Made by a program: the position numbers and the translations under genes. Of a DNA stretch of 64,000 nt, positions 18,302 to 26,056 are shown in pieces (within the stretch, counting starts at the first letter, position 1; every line of letters starts with the position of its first letter). The DNA is from Pseudomonas sp. IPO3778 (GTDB lineage: Bacteria; Pseudomonadota; Gammaproteobacteria; Pseudomonadales; Pseudomonadaceae): positions 13,147 through 77,146 of the forward strand of contig NZ_JACARC010000038.1 of the NCBI RefSeq assembly GCF_013386825.1, read 5' to 3'. A model generated the notes under the pieces. It ran no database searches, was not told the origin of the DNA, and saw only the letters and a list, made by a program, of their open reading frames with translations.

Positions 18302-19464
18302 GGCTGCACCTTGGCATCAACGGTCTGGATCACTTGCGGCGGTTCCTTGAGCACGTCTACATGGGCGCCTGCCTTGAGCCGCGACTGGCCGTCGCTGACC
18401 AGTACATCGCCGGCCTGCACGCCCTCGAGGATGTTCATGTCGCTGTCCTGGTACACCACCTGCACCGGCACGATGTCGACCTTGTCACCGTTGACCCGGT
18501 ACACGAAGTGCGAATCCAGGCCGCGCTGCACCACGGTGGGCGGCACGACCAGAGCGTTCTTGTGCAGGGCGGTCTGGATCCGGATCGTCACCAACTGCCC
18601 CGGCCACAGCTTTTGTGCACCGTTGCTGAACTCGGCTTTGGCGCGGATGGTGCCGGTGGTGCCGCTGATCTGGTTGTCGATCAGGCTCAGGCGGCCTTCC
18701 CCCAGCAGGTCGCCCGTCTGACCATCGGTGTCGGCGCCCATGTAGGCGTTGACGTCGGCGGGCAGCTGCGCGGCGATCAGGCGTTGCAGGGTCGGCAGCA
18801 TTTGTTGCGGCAGGGAGAACTCGACGGCAATCGGGTCGATCTGGGTAACGGAGAACAGCCCCTGGGTGTCGCTCATGCGCAGGAAGTTGCCCTCATCCAC
18901 TGTACGAATCCCGACGCGACCGGTGACCGGCGAACGAATTTGGGTGTACGACAGCTGCACCTGGGCCGAGTCGATGGCGGCCTGGTTGCCTTGTGCCGTG
19001 GCCTTGAGCTGGTTGACCAGGGCTTGTTGCTGGTCATAGGTCTGCTTGGAAACGCCGTCGTCGATGCTCAGCTCTTTGTAACGCTTGAGGTTGACCAGCG
19101 CGACCTGCAGTTGTGCCTGGCTTTCCCCCAGTTGCGCCTTGGCCTGGTCCAGGCTGGCACGGATCGAGCGGTCATCAATGGTCGCCAGCAGGTCGCCGGT
19201 CTTCACCAACTGACCTTCCTTGACCAGCAATTTGGTGAGAATGCCGTCGATCTGCGGGCGAATCACCACACTGTGCAACGACAGCACCGAACCAATGCCA
19301 CTGACAAAACGCGGGATGTCCTGCTCTTTGACGCTGACCACACGCACCGGAATCGCGGTGGGTGCGGTCAATTTGGTCTTGGCGGGGCGGGTCACCGCCC
19401 AGGCCACAACAGCCAGTACCACGAGGACGCCCACGATCAAGGCAGGTTTTCGTTGAATGTGCAT
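18298..19464 (-). CDS. RND efflux adaptor (MdtA-like membrane-fusion protein)
   Basis: 388-residue HlyD-like adaptor. N-terminal membrane anchor (about residues 8-24), TAIPVRVVSVKEQDIPRF, lipoyl motif (LLVKEGQLVKTGDLLATIDD), hairpin, and the second lipoyl half ending SPVTGRVGIRTVDEGNFL. The ATG at 19464 is preferred over an in-frame TTG at 19533 because it directly precedes the hydrophobic anchor; neither has a strong ribosome-binding site. First gene of the adaptor-pump-regulator-kinase operon. Confidence 0.92.
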   Translation of the reverse strand: MHIQRKPALIVGVLVVLAVVAWAVTRPAKTKLTAPTAIPVRVVSVKEQDIPRFVSGIGSVLSLHSVVIRPQIDGILTKLLVKEGQLVKTGDLLATIDDRSIRASLDQAKAQLGESQAQLQVALVNLKRYKELSIDDGVSKQTYDQQQALVNQLKATAQGNQAAIDSAQVQLSYTQIRSPVTGRVGIRTVDEGNFLRMSDTQGLFSVTQIDPIAVEFSLPQQMLPTLQRLIAAQLPADVNAYMGADTDGQTGDLLGEGRLSLIDNQISGTTGTIRAKAEFSNGAQKLWPGQLVTIRIQTALHKNALVVPPTVVQRGLDSHFVYRVNGDKVDIVPVQVVYQDSDMNILEGVQAGDVLVSDGQSRLKAGAHVDVLKEPPQVIQTVDAKVQP

Positions 19465-19544
19465 GGGGTGAGGCGCCAGGGCAAAGGGGTTGGAGAATGA
19501 AGGTGCTTTATAGCCCGCCAACCGGGTCAGCAACGTGACTGCTA

Positions 19545-19562
19545 ACTGACAGCGCCGTCAGT
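19545..19562. promoter_or_regulatory. Candidate operator dyad upstream of RND operon
   Basis: ACTGAC-AGCGCC-GTCAGT has perfect 6-base arms and a palindromic GCGC centre. It sits 81 bases before the adaptor ATG, between divergent genes. A regulator-binding site is inferred; OmpR-family sites are more often direct repeats, so another repressor is possible. Confidence 0.35.
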
Positions 19563-19678
19563 AAAGTCCGACCATTCGTACGAGCAGTGGTTAAAGATCC
19601 GAGGCGCGCAGGTATACTGCGCGGCGGTGTGGCCCGCAAGTCGGGCCCGCGTCATTTTCAGTACTCCCCGGAGCTTCC

Positions 19679-19921
19679 ATGAATTCCCCGACACAACCCG
19701 CTGTTGAAGCGGCCGACATCGACCCACAGGCCAACCCTGACAGCGTCGAAGGCGAAACCAAGGCCGAGATCCCGGCATTCAAGTTTCCGTTCAAGCCGGG
19801 CGAACTGGCCGGGGCGAAAAACTCCAGCCAGCCGTGGTACAAAAACGGCGCCAAGAACGGCCACACCAAGAGCCCGGGCATGGCGCCTCCCGGCACCCGT
19901 CGTTCGATGGGCAAGCGCTGA
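19679..19921 (+). CDS. Small conserved hydrophilic protein, unknown function
   Basis: 80-residue protein with an acidic N-terminal half and a basic C-terminal half ending GTRRSMGKR. The middle (IPAFKFPFKPGELAGAKNSS) contains phenylalanine-proline repeats. No signal peptide, membrane segment or known motif is visible. GGAG lies 5 bases before the ATG, and a TATACT box (19613-19618) with a weak TTAAAG at 16 bases fits its own promoter. Probably a real gene with a possible nucleic-acid or protein-binding role; nothing in the sequence fixes it. Confidence 0.7.
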   Translation: MNSPTQPAVEAADIDPQANPDSVEGETKAEIPAFKFPFKPGELAGAKNSSQPWYKNGAKNGHTKSPGMAPPGTRRSMGKR

Positions 19922-20089
19922 CCGGTAACAAATCCCTCGCAATCGCGATGAGTGCCTACAACGTTTACTGACGTTTCGCCTTGCAGGTCTGCGTCCAATT
20001 CTTGAAAGCTTGCACGACACCCTCTGGCCCCGATTCTTTCTCACGGGGCTGGGCGCGGTGAAGCTGGTTTTCCGGAAAAGGACGTTCCC

Positions 20090-20881
20090 GTGCTTCTGAT
20101 ACGCACCTGTGTTGCGCTGTTCTTGTCGCTGATGGCCGGCGTGGCCTCCCTCGTTTTGGCCGGTGATCAACCACGGCGCGAAATTCGTTTCGCCGTCGCG
20201 GCACAATTCCCCCCCTTCCAGAGCCGCAATGAACAAGGCCAACTTGTCGGGCTGAACATCGAACTGGGCGATGCCTTGTGCATACAGCTCAATGTGCGCT
20301 GTACCTGGGTCGACCAGATCCTTGTAGAAGACTTCCCCGCCCTCGAAGCCCGGCAATTCGACGCAATCATGGGCATGGCCCCGACATCGAAGCGCAGACA
20401 GTGGGTGAGCTTTACCGATGACCTCTATCCGATCAGCACGTGCCTGGTGGCCCGTAAGACATCCGGTTTGAAGCCCAACGCACGATCGCTGAAGGGCAAG
20501 CGCGTAGGCGTGTTGGTGGGCAGCAACCGCGAGGCCTTTGCCCTGAAGAAATGGGCGCCGAAGGGCGTCATCGTCAAGGGGTTCTGGCGCAATGACGAAC
20601 TGATCCGCAGCCTGTTGGCTGGCGACATTGATGCAACCCTGCAAGGCAAGGTGGAAATCCGCGAGGCGCTGCTCGACACCGCCGACGGCCAGGATTTCGG
20701 CTTCCTCGGCTCCGCCGTCTCCATCGAACTGCTGGGCAGCGGCGTGGCAATTGCGCTGCGCAAGCCCGACACCGCCTTGCGCAACGCCCTCAATGGCGCC
20801 CTTGAGCAACTGAAGCAGAGTGGCGAATACCAGCGCATCATCCGCCCCTACCGCCTGGACGCACTGCCCTCCCGGCCATAA
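20090..20881 (+). CDS. Periplasmic solute-binding protein, family 3
   Basis: 263 residues with a Sec signal peptide (cleavage probably after VLA, residue 24). The body has the family-3 pattern: EIRFAVAAQFPPFQSRNEQGQLVGLNIELGD style opening, FDAIMGMAPTSKRR, ISTCLVARKT, KGKRVGVLVGSN. Such proteins bind amino acids or organic acids for ABC importers or act as periplasmic sensors. No ABC permease or ATPase gene is adjacent. The GTG start is preceded by AAAAGGA. It ends 27 bases from the convergent cysteine-cluster gene. Confidence 0.87.
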   Translation: MLLIRTCVALFLSLMAGVASLVLAGDQPRREIRFAVAAQFPPFQSRNEQGQLVGLNIELGDALCIQLNVRCTWVDQILVEDFPALEARQFDAIMGMAPTSKRRQWVSFTDDLYPISTCLVARKTSGLKPNARSLKGKRVGVLVGSNREAFALKKWAPKGVIVKGFWRNDELIRSLLAGDIDATLQGKVEIREALLDTADGQDFGFLGSAVSIELLGSGVAIALRKPDTALRNALNGALEQLKQSGEYQRIIRPYRLDALPSRP

Positions 20882-20908
20882 TGGCCCGAACCGGGTCCGT
20901 CTTATGCC

Positions 20909-21652
20909 TCAGGCCGCCCGCAATGAGATAAACGCATAGTTGGCCGGCACCTCAGTGGCAATCCGGGCACCGGCATCCAGCAACTGCTCGGCAATGTCCA
21001 TCCCGGACACATGGAACACCCATTCATTGGCCTGCACGGCCTCTTGTGTCGCCAACTCGATCGCCTGGGCAAACAGCCCCATGTCCGGCAGGTACGCGGT
21101 AAACCCGTCACCCTTGAGGGCCGTGGTGTGAATGCCCAACAACCCACACACCGCTTCCTTGGCCTGGATATCGTCGCGATCAGCCTGGCGTGAGCGGCGG
21201 ATCAACTCCGCCAGTTCCTGGTCCATCAATTCGCCCCCCACGATCAGCGCCGGGCCCTGCCCCCAGGATTCCGGCGGGCAGTCTTTGGCGCCGGGGTTCA
21301 ACGGGATATGGGGGTTGATCTCCATCGGGTAGATGCGGCACACCAACGGTCGCCGTTCATAGATGCCGCAGCGGTTGTCTTCGTCAAGATTCCGGCAGCG
21401 CCCGGCGTTGTAGGCGGCAAAGGTGATTGCCACATACGCCTCGGTATTGCCGCTGGGCACCACGGCAGAACGGCGTTGTGCGTGCTCGCGCTGCAATTCG
21501 GGCAGCCCCAGGCCACTGCCCAGGAACCCTTCTACCAACACGATGACGTTACCGCCGTCAGCCGCCCAACTCCGGGCTTCTTCAAGGGTCAGGGGCACAT
21601 GGTGGTCGGTGCAGCATTTGCCGCAACCAACGCAGGAAAAGTGGGTATTCAT
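20909..21652 (-). CDS. YkgJ-family cysteine cluster protein
   Basis: 247-residue protein with the YkgJ (UPF0153) cysteine pattern: CVGCGKCC at residues 7-14, then CRNLDEDNRCGIYERRPLVCRIYP. These cysteines probably bind a metal or iron-sulfur cluster; the family's function is unsettled. The C-terminal half (about 145-247) is unusual in length compared with short YkgJ proteins. I place the start at the ATG of MNTHFSC; an in-frame TTG 21 bases upstream is possible, and neither has a good ribosome-binding site. Confidence 0.85.
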   Translation of the reverse strand: MNTHFSCVGCGKCCTDHHVPLTLEEARSWAADGGNVIVLVEGFLGSGLGLPELQREHAQRRSAVVPSGNTEAYVAITFAAYNAGRCRNLDEDNRCGIYERRPLVCRIYPMEINPHIPLNPGAKDCPPESWGQGPALIVGGELMDQELAELIRRSRQADRDDIQAKEAVCGLLGIHTTALKGDGFTAYLPDMGLFAQAIELATQEAVQANEWVFHVSGMDIAEQLLDAGARIATEVPANYAFISLRAA

Positions 21653-21760
21653 GGAGGATCTGTCACCAGGCAAGGTCAGAAGGCACTCAAGAACGGTGGC
21701 GGGTTTTTGCCTCTGTTCACCGTTCAGGTTCTGAGCGAAGCAAGTTATGCGCCAGTGCGT

Positions 21761-22243
21761 TCAGTCCTCGGGGACAATGTCCCGCAGCACAAACACCATG
21801 CCCGCACGCTCATACAGGTGCCGGGCCCGCAGGTTGGACTCCAGCACCTTGAGGTCGACAAACGCTTCGCCGCGCTGCTTGAACACCTGGAACGTGTGCA
21901 GCAGCAACGCCCTGCCCAGCCCCATGCCTTGGGCGCAGGGATGAATGGCCAGGTTCTTGATGTAGGCGCTGGTCCAGCATTGCGACACCCCGAGGATGCC
22001 ACTGGCATTACTGGCCACCAGGCACAGCGTGGGGTCGAACTCGGCGTCGGTGACGAACTGCTGACGCCACTGCTCAAGAGGGCCGACACGTCCGCCGCCT
22101 TGTTCCTGGGCCAGGCTCAATACGGCGTGGATCGCCGGGGCCAGTGCGTCGTGGTAATGATCCAGCTGAATATCCGCCGGCCATTGCGGGGCGGGCAGGC
22201 TGCCGGTGAGGTCCCGGCGCAGCAGTTGGAAGTATTCACCCAC
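21761..22243 (-). CDS. GNAT-family N-acetyltransferase
   Basis: 160 residues. The C-terminal half has GNAT motif A (CAQGMGLGRALLLHTF, with the acetyl-CoA-binding QGMGLGR core) and motif B (NLRARHLYERAGMVFV). The N-terminal part is more divergent. The substrate is unknown. The gene begins 3 bases after the cheV stop, so it is very probably cotranslated with cheV. Confidence 0.88.
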   Translation of the reverse strand: MGEYFQLLRRDLTGSLPAPQWPADIQLDHYHDALAPAIHAVLSLAQEQGGGRVGPLEQWRQQFVTDAEFDPTLCLVASNASGILGVSQCWTSAYIKNLAIHPCAQGMGLGRALLLHTFQVFKQRGEAFVDLKVLESNLRARHLYERAGMVFVLRDIVPED

Positions 22244-22246
22244 CGG

Positions 22247-23149
22247 TCAGATGCCCTGTTGCGCCACGGTCTGGGCGGCCACCACCAGGCACTTGGTCAG
22301 TTCCGGGGAAGAAAACTTGGTCAGCACCGCATTGGCCCCGGCCAGGCGGGCTTTTTCGCTGTTCATCGCACTGTCCAGAGAGGTGTGCAGCAGCACATAG
22401 AGGTCCTGGAAGTCCGGAGTTTCCCGCAGGGTACGGGTGAAGGCATAGCCGTCCATTTCGGACATTTCGATGTCCGAGACCACCACGTTGATTTGCTCGA
22501 CGGTGCCTTGCAGCTCCAGCAAACGGTCAATCGCTTCCTTGGCGCTGCGGGCGGTGTGGCAGGTGAGACCAAGATTGCGCAAGGTGTGCACCGACTGCTG
22601 CAGGGCCACCTGGCTGTCGTCCACCACCAGGATTCGGGCGTGGCCCAGCACTTCGGCTTCTTCCATGCTCAGGTCGGTGGGCGCCGCTTCGATCTGTGCC
22701 GGGGCGATGCCATGAATGACTTTTTCGATGTCCAGCACCTGCACCAGCACGCCTTCGACCTGGGTCACGCCGGTGATAAACGAACGCGAGCCACCGGAGC
22801 CAAACGGCGGCGGCCGAATGTCGGTGGTCAGGCAGTGCACGATCTTGCTCACCGCCTGCACATGCAAGCCCTGCTTGGAACGGCTCACATCGGTGACGAT
22901 CAGGCAGCCACCGTCCGGGTCTTGCAGGGGCATTTCCCCCAGCGCCCGGCTCAGGTCGATCACCGACAGGGCAGCACCGCGCAAGGTGGCGATGCCTTTG
23001 ACGTGGGGGTGCGACTCCGGCAGCTTGGTCAGCGGCGGGCAGGGAATGATTTCACTGACTTTCAGCAGGTTAATCGCCATCAGCTTGCCGCTGCGCAAGG
23101 TAAAGAGCAGAAGCGAGAGTGAGTCTGCGCGGGCTTTGGTGGTGGACAT
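22247..23149 (-). CDS. cheV: CheV chemotaxis coupling protein
   Basis: 300 residues: an N-terminal CheW-like domain (about 10-155; ITGVTQVEGVLVQVLDIEKV is typical) fused to a receiver domain (about 172-298) with ARILVVDDSQ, phospho-acceptor in VVSDIEMSEMDGY and Lys in LTKFSS. CheV couples chemoreceptors to CheA and is phosphorylated to tune adaptation. No other chemotaxis genes are adjacent, so it serves arrays encoded elsewhere. AGAAGG precedes the ATG. Confidence 0.94.
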   Translation of the reverse strand: MSTTKARADSLSLLLFTLRSGKLMAINLLKVSEIIPCPPLTKLPESHPHVKGIATLRGAALSVIDLSRALGEMPLQDPDGGCLIVTDVSRSKQGLHVQAVSKIVHCLTTDIRPPPFGSGGSRSFITGVTQVEGVLVQVLDIEKVIHGIAPAQIEAAPTDLSMEEAEVLGHARILVVDDSQVALQQSVHTLRNLGLTCHTARSAKEAIDRLLELQGTVEQINVVVSDIEMSEMDGYAFTRTLRETPDFQDLYVLLHTSLDSAMNSEKARLAGANAVLTKFSSPELTKCLVVAAQTVAQQGI

Positions 23150-23211
23150 AAAAACCTTCTGTGGATCAGGGATGACGATCTATAGACCGTTATCGACTTG
23201 CACGCTGAAAA

Positions 23212-23312
23212 CTGTAGGAGCGGGCTTGCCCGCGAAAAACGTCAACGATAACGCGGACAGCCTGAATAAACCCAGCGCACTCAGGTTCTTCGCGAGCAAG
23301 CTCGCTCCTGCA
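23212..23312. repeat. REP doublet (BIME) upstream of cheV
   Basis: Inverted REP arms at 23212-23235 (CTGTAGGAGCGGGCTTGCCC) and 23290-23312 (GCGAGCAAGCTCGCTCCTGC) flank a spacer that begins AACGTCAACGATAACGCG, almost the same as in the algF-algA doublet. It separates the dehydrogenase gene end from the cheV start. Confidence 0.82.
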
Positions 23313-23323
23313 AAGAGCAGTGA

Positions 23324-24298
23324 TCAGCCCTTCCACACCTGCGGATTGACCAGATCCTGCGGGCGTTGGCCCAGCAGTGCACTGCGCAGGTTGTCCAGGG
23401 CACGGTTGGCCATGGCTTCACGGGTTTCATTCGTGGCCGAGCCAATGTGCGGCAACGTCACGGCGTTGCTCAGCTGGAACAGTGGCGACTCGGCCAGCGG
23501 CTCCTGCTCGTACACATCCAGGCCCGCGCCACGGATGGTCTGGTTTTGCAGGGCTTCGATCAGTGCCGGCTCATCCACCACCGGGCCACGGGAGATGTTC
23601 ACCAGGATCGCGCTGGATTTCATCAGCCCCAACTCGCGATGGCTGATCAGGTGACGGGTTTTCTCGCTCAGCGGTACCACCAGACAGACGAAATCTGCCT
23701 CGGCCAGCAACTGATCCAGGCTGCGGAACTGCGCACCGAGTTCCTGCTCCAGTCCGGTCTTGCGGCTGTTGCCGCTGTACAGAATGGGCATATTGAAGCC
23801 CAGGCGACCACGGCGGGCGACGGCCGCGCCGATGTTGCCCATGCCCACGATGCCCAGGGTCTTGCCGTGTACGTCGCAGCCAAACAACGGCGCGCCGACG
23901 CTGGCTTTCCACTGGCCGGCCTTGGTCCAGGCATCCAGTTCGGCGACACGGCGCGCGCTGCTCATCAGCAGGGCGAAGGCCAGGTCGGCGGTGCTTTCGG
24001 TGAGCACATCGGGGGTGTTGGTGAGCATGATCCCGCGCTCGTTGAAATACGCCACGTCGTAGTTGTCGTAACCCACCGACACGCTGGAGACCACTTCCAG
24101 CTTGCTCGCGCCTTCCAGTTGCGCACGGCCCAATTTGCGGCCTACGCCGATCAGGCCGTGGGCATGGGGCAAGGCTTCGTTGAACTGGGCGTTGATGTCC
24201 CCCAGCTTGGGGTTGGGGGATATGACGTCGAAATCTTGTTGCAGGCGTTCGATCATTTCCGGGGTGACGCGGCTGAAGGCGAGGACAGTCTTTTTCAT
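23324..24298 (-). CDS. D-2-hydroxyacid dehydrogenase (GhrB/TkrA-like)
   Basis: NAD(P)-dependent D-2-hydroxyacid dehydrogenase of 324 residues. Rossmann motif GIVGMGNIGAAVARR; signature VNISRGPVVDEPALIEAL with catalytic Arg; a later catalytic Glu; and LPHIGSATNETREAM with catalytic His. The GhrB/TkrA group reduces glyoxylate, hydroxypyruvate or 2-ketogluconate. The ATG at 24298 (MKKTVLAF) gives the usual length; two in-frame ATGs upstream (the nearest at 24313) are less likely. It is divergent from an OprD porin gene, which may supply its substrate. Confidence 0.9.
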   Translation of the reverse strand: MKKTVLAFSRVTPEMIERLQQDFDVISPNPKLGDINAQFNEALPHAHGLIGVGRKLGRAQLEGASKLEVVSSVSVGYDNYDVAYFNERGIMLTNTPDVLTESTADLAFALLMSSARRVAELDAWTKAGQWKASVGAPLFGCDVHGKTLGIVGMGNIGAAVARRGRLGFNMPILYSGNSRKTGLEQELGAQFRSLDQLLAEADFVCLVVPLSEKTRHLISHRELGLMKSSAILVNISRGPVVDEPALIEALQNQTIRGAGLDVYEQEPLAESPLFQLSNAVTLPHIGSATNETREAMANRALDNLRSALLGQRPQDLVNPQVWKG

Positions 24299-24399
24299 GG
24301 AAGGCGGGCTCATCGACGACGTGGGAATGGCAAGCACGCTAACATTCTTGGATGGGGTTGTCAGGACGCCCCTTATCCACAGGCCTGGACTGTTGCGAT

Positions 24400-24579
24400 T
24401 TGGGTAACAGTCATTATCTTGTTACACTCTGTACCGCACCGCTCACCTGCGCTAATTTGTCGCATCGATGAGCGTGGCGGTTAAGACTGACCTGCTCTCC
24501 CCCGATTCCCCTCGACTTATTTCCAGGGCTCTACACTGGGAATCTGTCTTAAAGCCGCTGAGTTAAGCGGCTTTTTTTT
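24400..24579 (+). ncRNA. Candidate small RNA or attenuated leader
   Basis: A sigma70-like promoter, TTGGGT (24400-24405) and TACACT (24423-24428) with a 17-base spacer, is followed about 145 bases later by a clear Rho-independent terminator (AAAGCCGCT, loop, AGCGGCTTT, 24551-24574, then T to 24579). No reading frame is evident between them. It could be a free sRNA or a terminated leader of the OprD gene at 24648. I do not recognise a known RNA family. It sits in the gene-free stretch 24299-24647. Confidence 0.45.
24551..24579 (+). terminator. Rho-independent terminator before oprD-family gene
   Basis: Perfect 9-base stem AAAGCCGCT/AGCGGCTTT with a 6-base loop and an eight-T tract, 69 bases upstream of the porin start. 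Confidence 0.85.
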
Positions 24580-24647
24580 GCCCTGAAAAAAGGCCAGGAA
24601 CCCCAACAACACTGGCCAGTTTCGATTGACCCAAAGGAGCTCCACCG

Positions 24648-25970
24648 GTGAAGACCTCGCTGACGTTCACCCCGTTATTCCTCGCGATTGCTGCAACGAT
24701 CGCTCCCCTTGCCCACGGGGCAGACACCCCAACCGCCGACGGTTTCGTCGAAGGTTCCAGCTTCAAGATCAACACCCGCAACTACTACATGAACCGCAAC
24801 CGGCGCGACATTCACACCGATGACAGCAAGGAGTGGGGCCAGGGCTTCATCGGGATCTTCGAGTCCGGCTACACCCCGGGCACCGTCGGCTTCGGCCTGG
24901 ACGCCAACGCCATGCTCGGCCTCAAGCTTGACGGCGGTGGCGGCACCGACGGTTCCAGCATCCTGCCGGTGAGCTCCGGCAACGGCAAAGCCCCCGGCTC
25001 GTTCTCCACCGCCGGCGCCACCTTGAAAATGCGCGCCTTCGACACGGAGTTAAAAGCCGGCGACCTGTTCCTCAACAACCCGGTGATCGCCGGCGGCATG
25101 ACCCGCATGCTGCCCCAGAGCTTCCGCGGCGTGAGCCTGGCCAACCACAGCGTCGACGGCTGGCTGTTCGAAGGCGGCCAGGCCAGTTTCACCAAGCTCT
25201 ACAACCAAAGTGGCCATCGGCGTATCGGCACCAGCTACGGCGCGCTGCCCAGTGGCGAAGACAGCCAGCACCTGGACTGGGCCGGCGTGTCCTTCAGCGG
25301 CATGCCGGGGCTGACCAGCAACCTGTATGCGTCTGAACTGAAGGACATCTGGAACCAGTACTACTATGACCTGGACTACACTTGGCAGCTCAATGAACTG
25401 GTCAGCCTCAACCCGGGCCTGCACTACTACCACACCCAGGAAACCGGCAAGGCCCTGCTGGGCAATATCGACAACAACACCTACAGCCTGCATTTCACCG
25501 TGGGCGTGGGCCATCACAGCGTCACCGCCGCCTACCAGCGGGTCAACGGCAACACCCCGTTCGACTACATCAGCCAGGGCGACAGCATCTACCTGGACAA
25601 CTCCCAGCAATACTCGGACTTCAACGGCCCCAACGAACGCTCGTGGAAACTCAAGTACGCCTATGACTTTGTCGGGCTGGGCCTGCCGGGCCTGACCTCG
25701 GCCGTGTCGTACATCAGCGGCAAGACCGACCTGACCACGGTCGACCCGGACAGCCGTGGCTATTCCTCCTGGTACAGCGCCGACGGCAAGAACGCCAAGC
25801 ACTGGGAGCGGGACATCGACCTCAAGTACGTGGTGCAGGGCGGCAAGGCCAAGGACTTGGCCGTGCGCCTGCAATGGGCGACCAATCGCGGCGGCAATGG
25901 CTACGCGGCGGTGGACCGGGACGTGGATGAATACCGGGTGATCGTCGACTACCCGATTGACGTTTTTTAA
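24648..25970 (+). CDS. OprD-family outer-membrane porin
   Basis: 440-residue porin. Signal peptide residues 1-24 ends AHG, then the OprD hallmarks FVEGSSFKINTRNYYMNRN, internal beta-hairpin repeats, and a C-terminal strand ending in Phe (DYPIDVF). OprD-type channels admit specific amino acids, sugar acids or aromatic acids. The GTG start is preceded by AAAGGAG at good spacing. It is divergent from a 2-hydroxyacid dehydrogenase, so a hydroxy- or keto-acid substrate is plausible but unproven. Confidence 0.93.
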   Translation: MKTSLTFTPLFLAIAATIAPLAHGADTPTADGFVEGSSFKINTRNYYMNRNRRDIHTDDSKEWGQGFIGIFESGYTPGTVGFGLDANAMLGLKLDGGGGTDGSSILPVSSGNGKAPGSFSTAGATLKMRAFDTELKAGDLFLNNPVIAGGMTRMLPQSFRGVSLANHSVDGWLFEGGQASFTKLYNQSGHRRIGTSYGALPSGEDSQHLDWAGVSFSGMPGLTSNLYASELKDIWNQYYYDLDYTWQLNELVSLNPGLHYYHTQETGKALLGNIDNNTYSLHFTVGVGHHSVTAAYQRVNGNTPFDYISQGDSIYLDNSQQYSDFNGPNERSWKLKYAYDFVGLGLPGLTSAVSYISGKTDLTTVDPDSRGYSSWYSADGKNAKHWERDIDLKYVVQGGKAKDLAVRLQWATNRGGNGYAAVDRDVDEYRVIVDYPIDVF

Positions 25971-26056
25971 CGTTCAGGCTTTCTTTTTGCGGCGACGACT
26001 TATTTTTCACAGCATGGAACTAAACTGCCAGCATCTTGAGTGCCGAAGCCAGTCCC

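Noticed and set aside
15173..18721. Two long plus-strand frames opposite the RND pump
   Set aside because: Antisense shadows with no signal, motif or ribosome-binding site; the pump on the minus strand is complete.
19465..19533. TTG start extending the RND adaptor
   Set aside because: Adds a non-conserved stretch before the membrane anchor and has no clear ribosome-binding site.
24430..24550. Interpreting the candidate RNA as RsmX/Y/Z-type
   Set aside because: Only one GGGA-like element is visible; the repeated GGA stem-loops of RsmX/Y/Z are missing.
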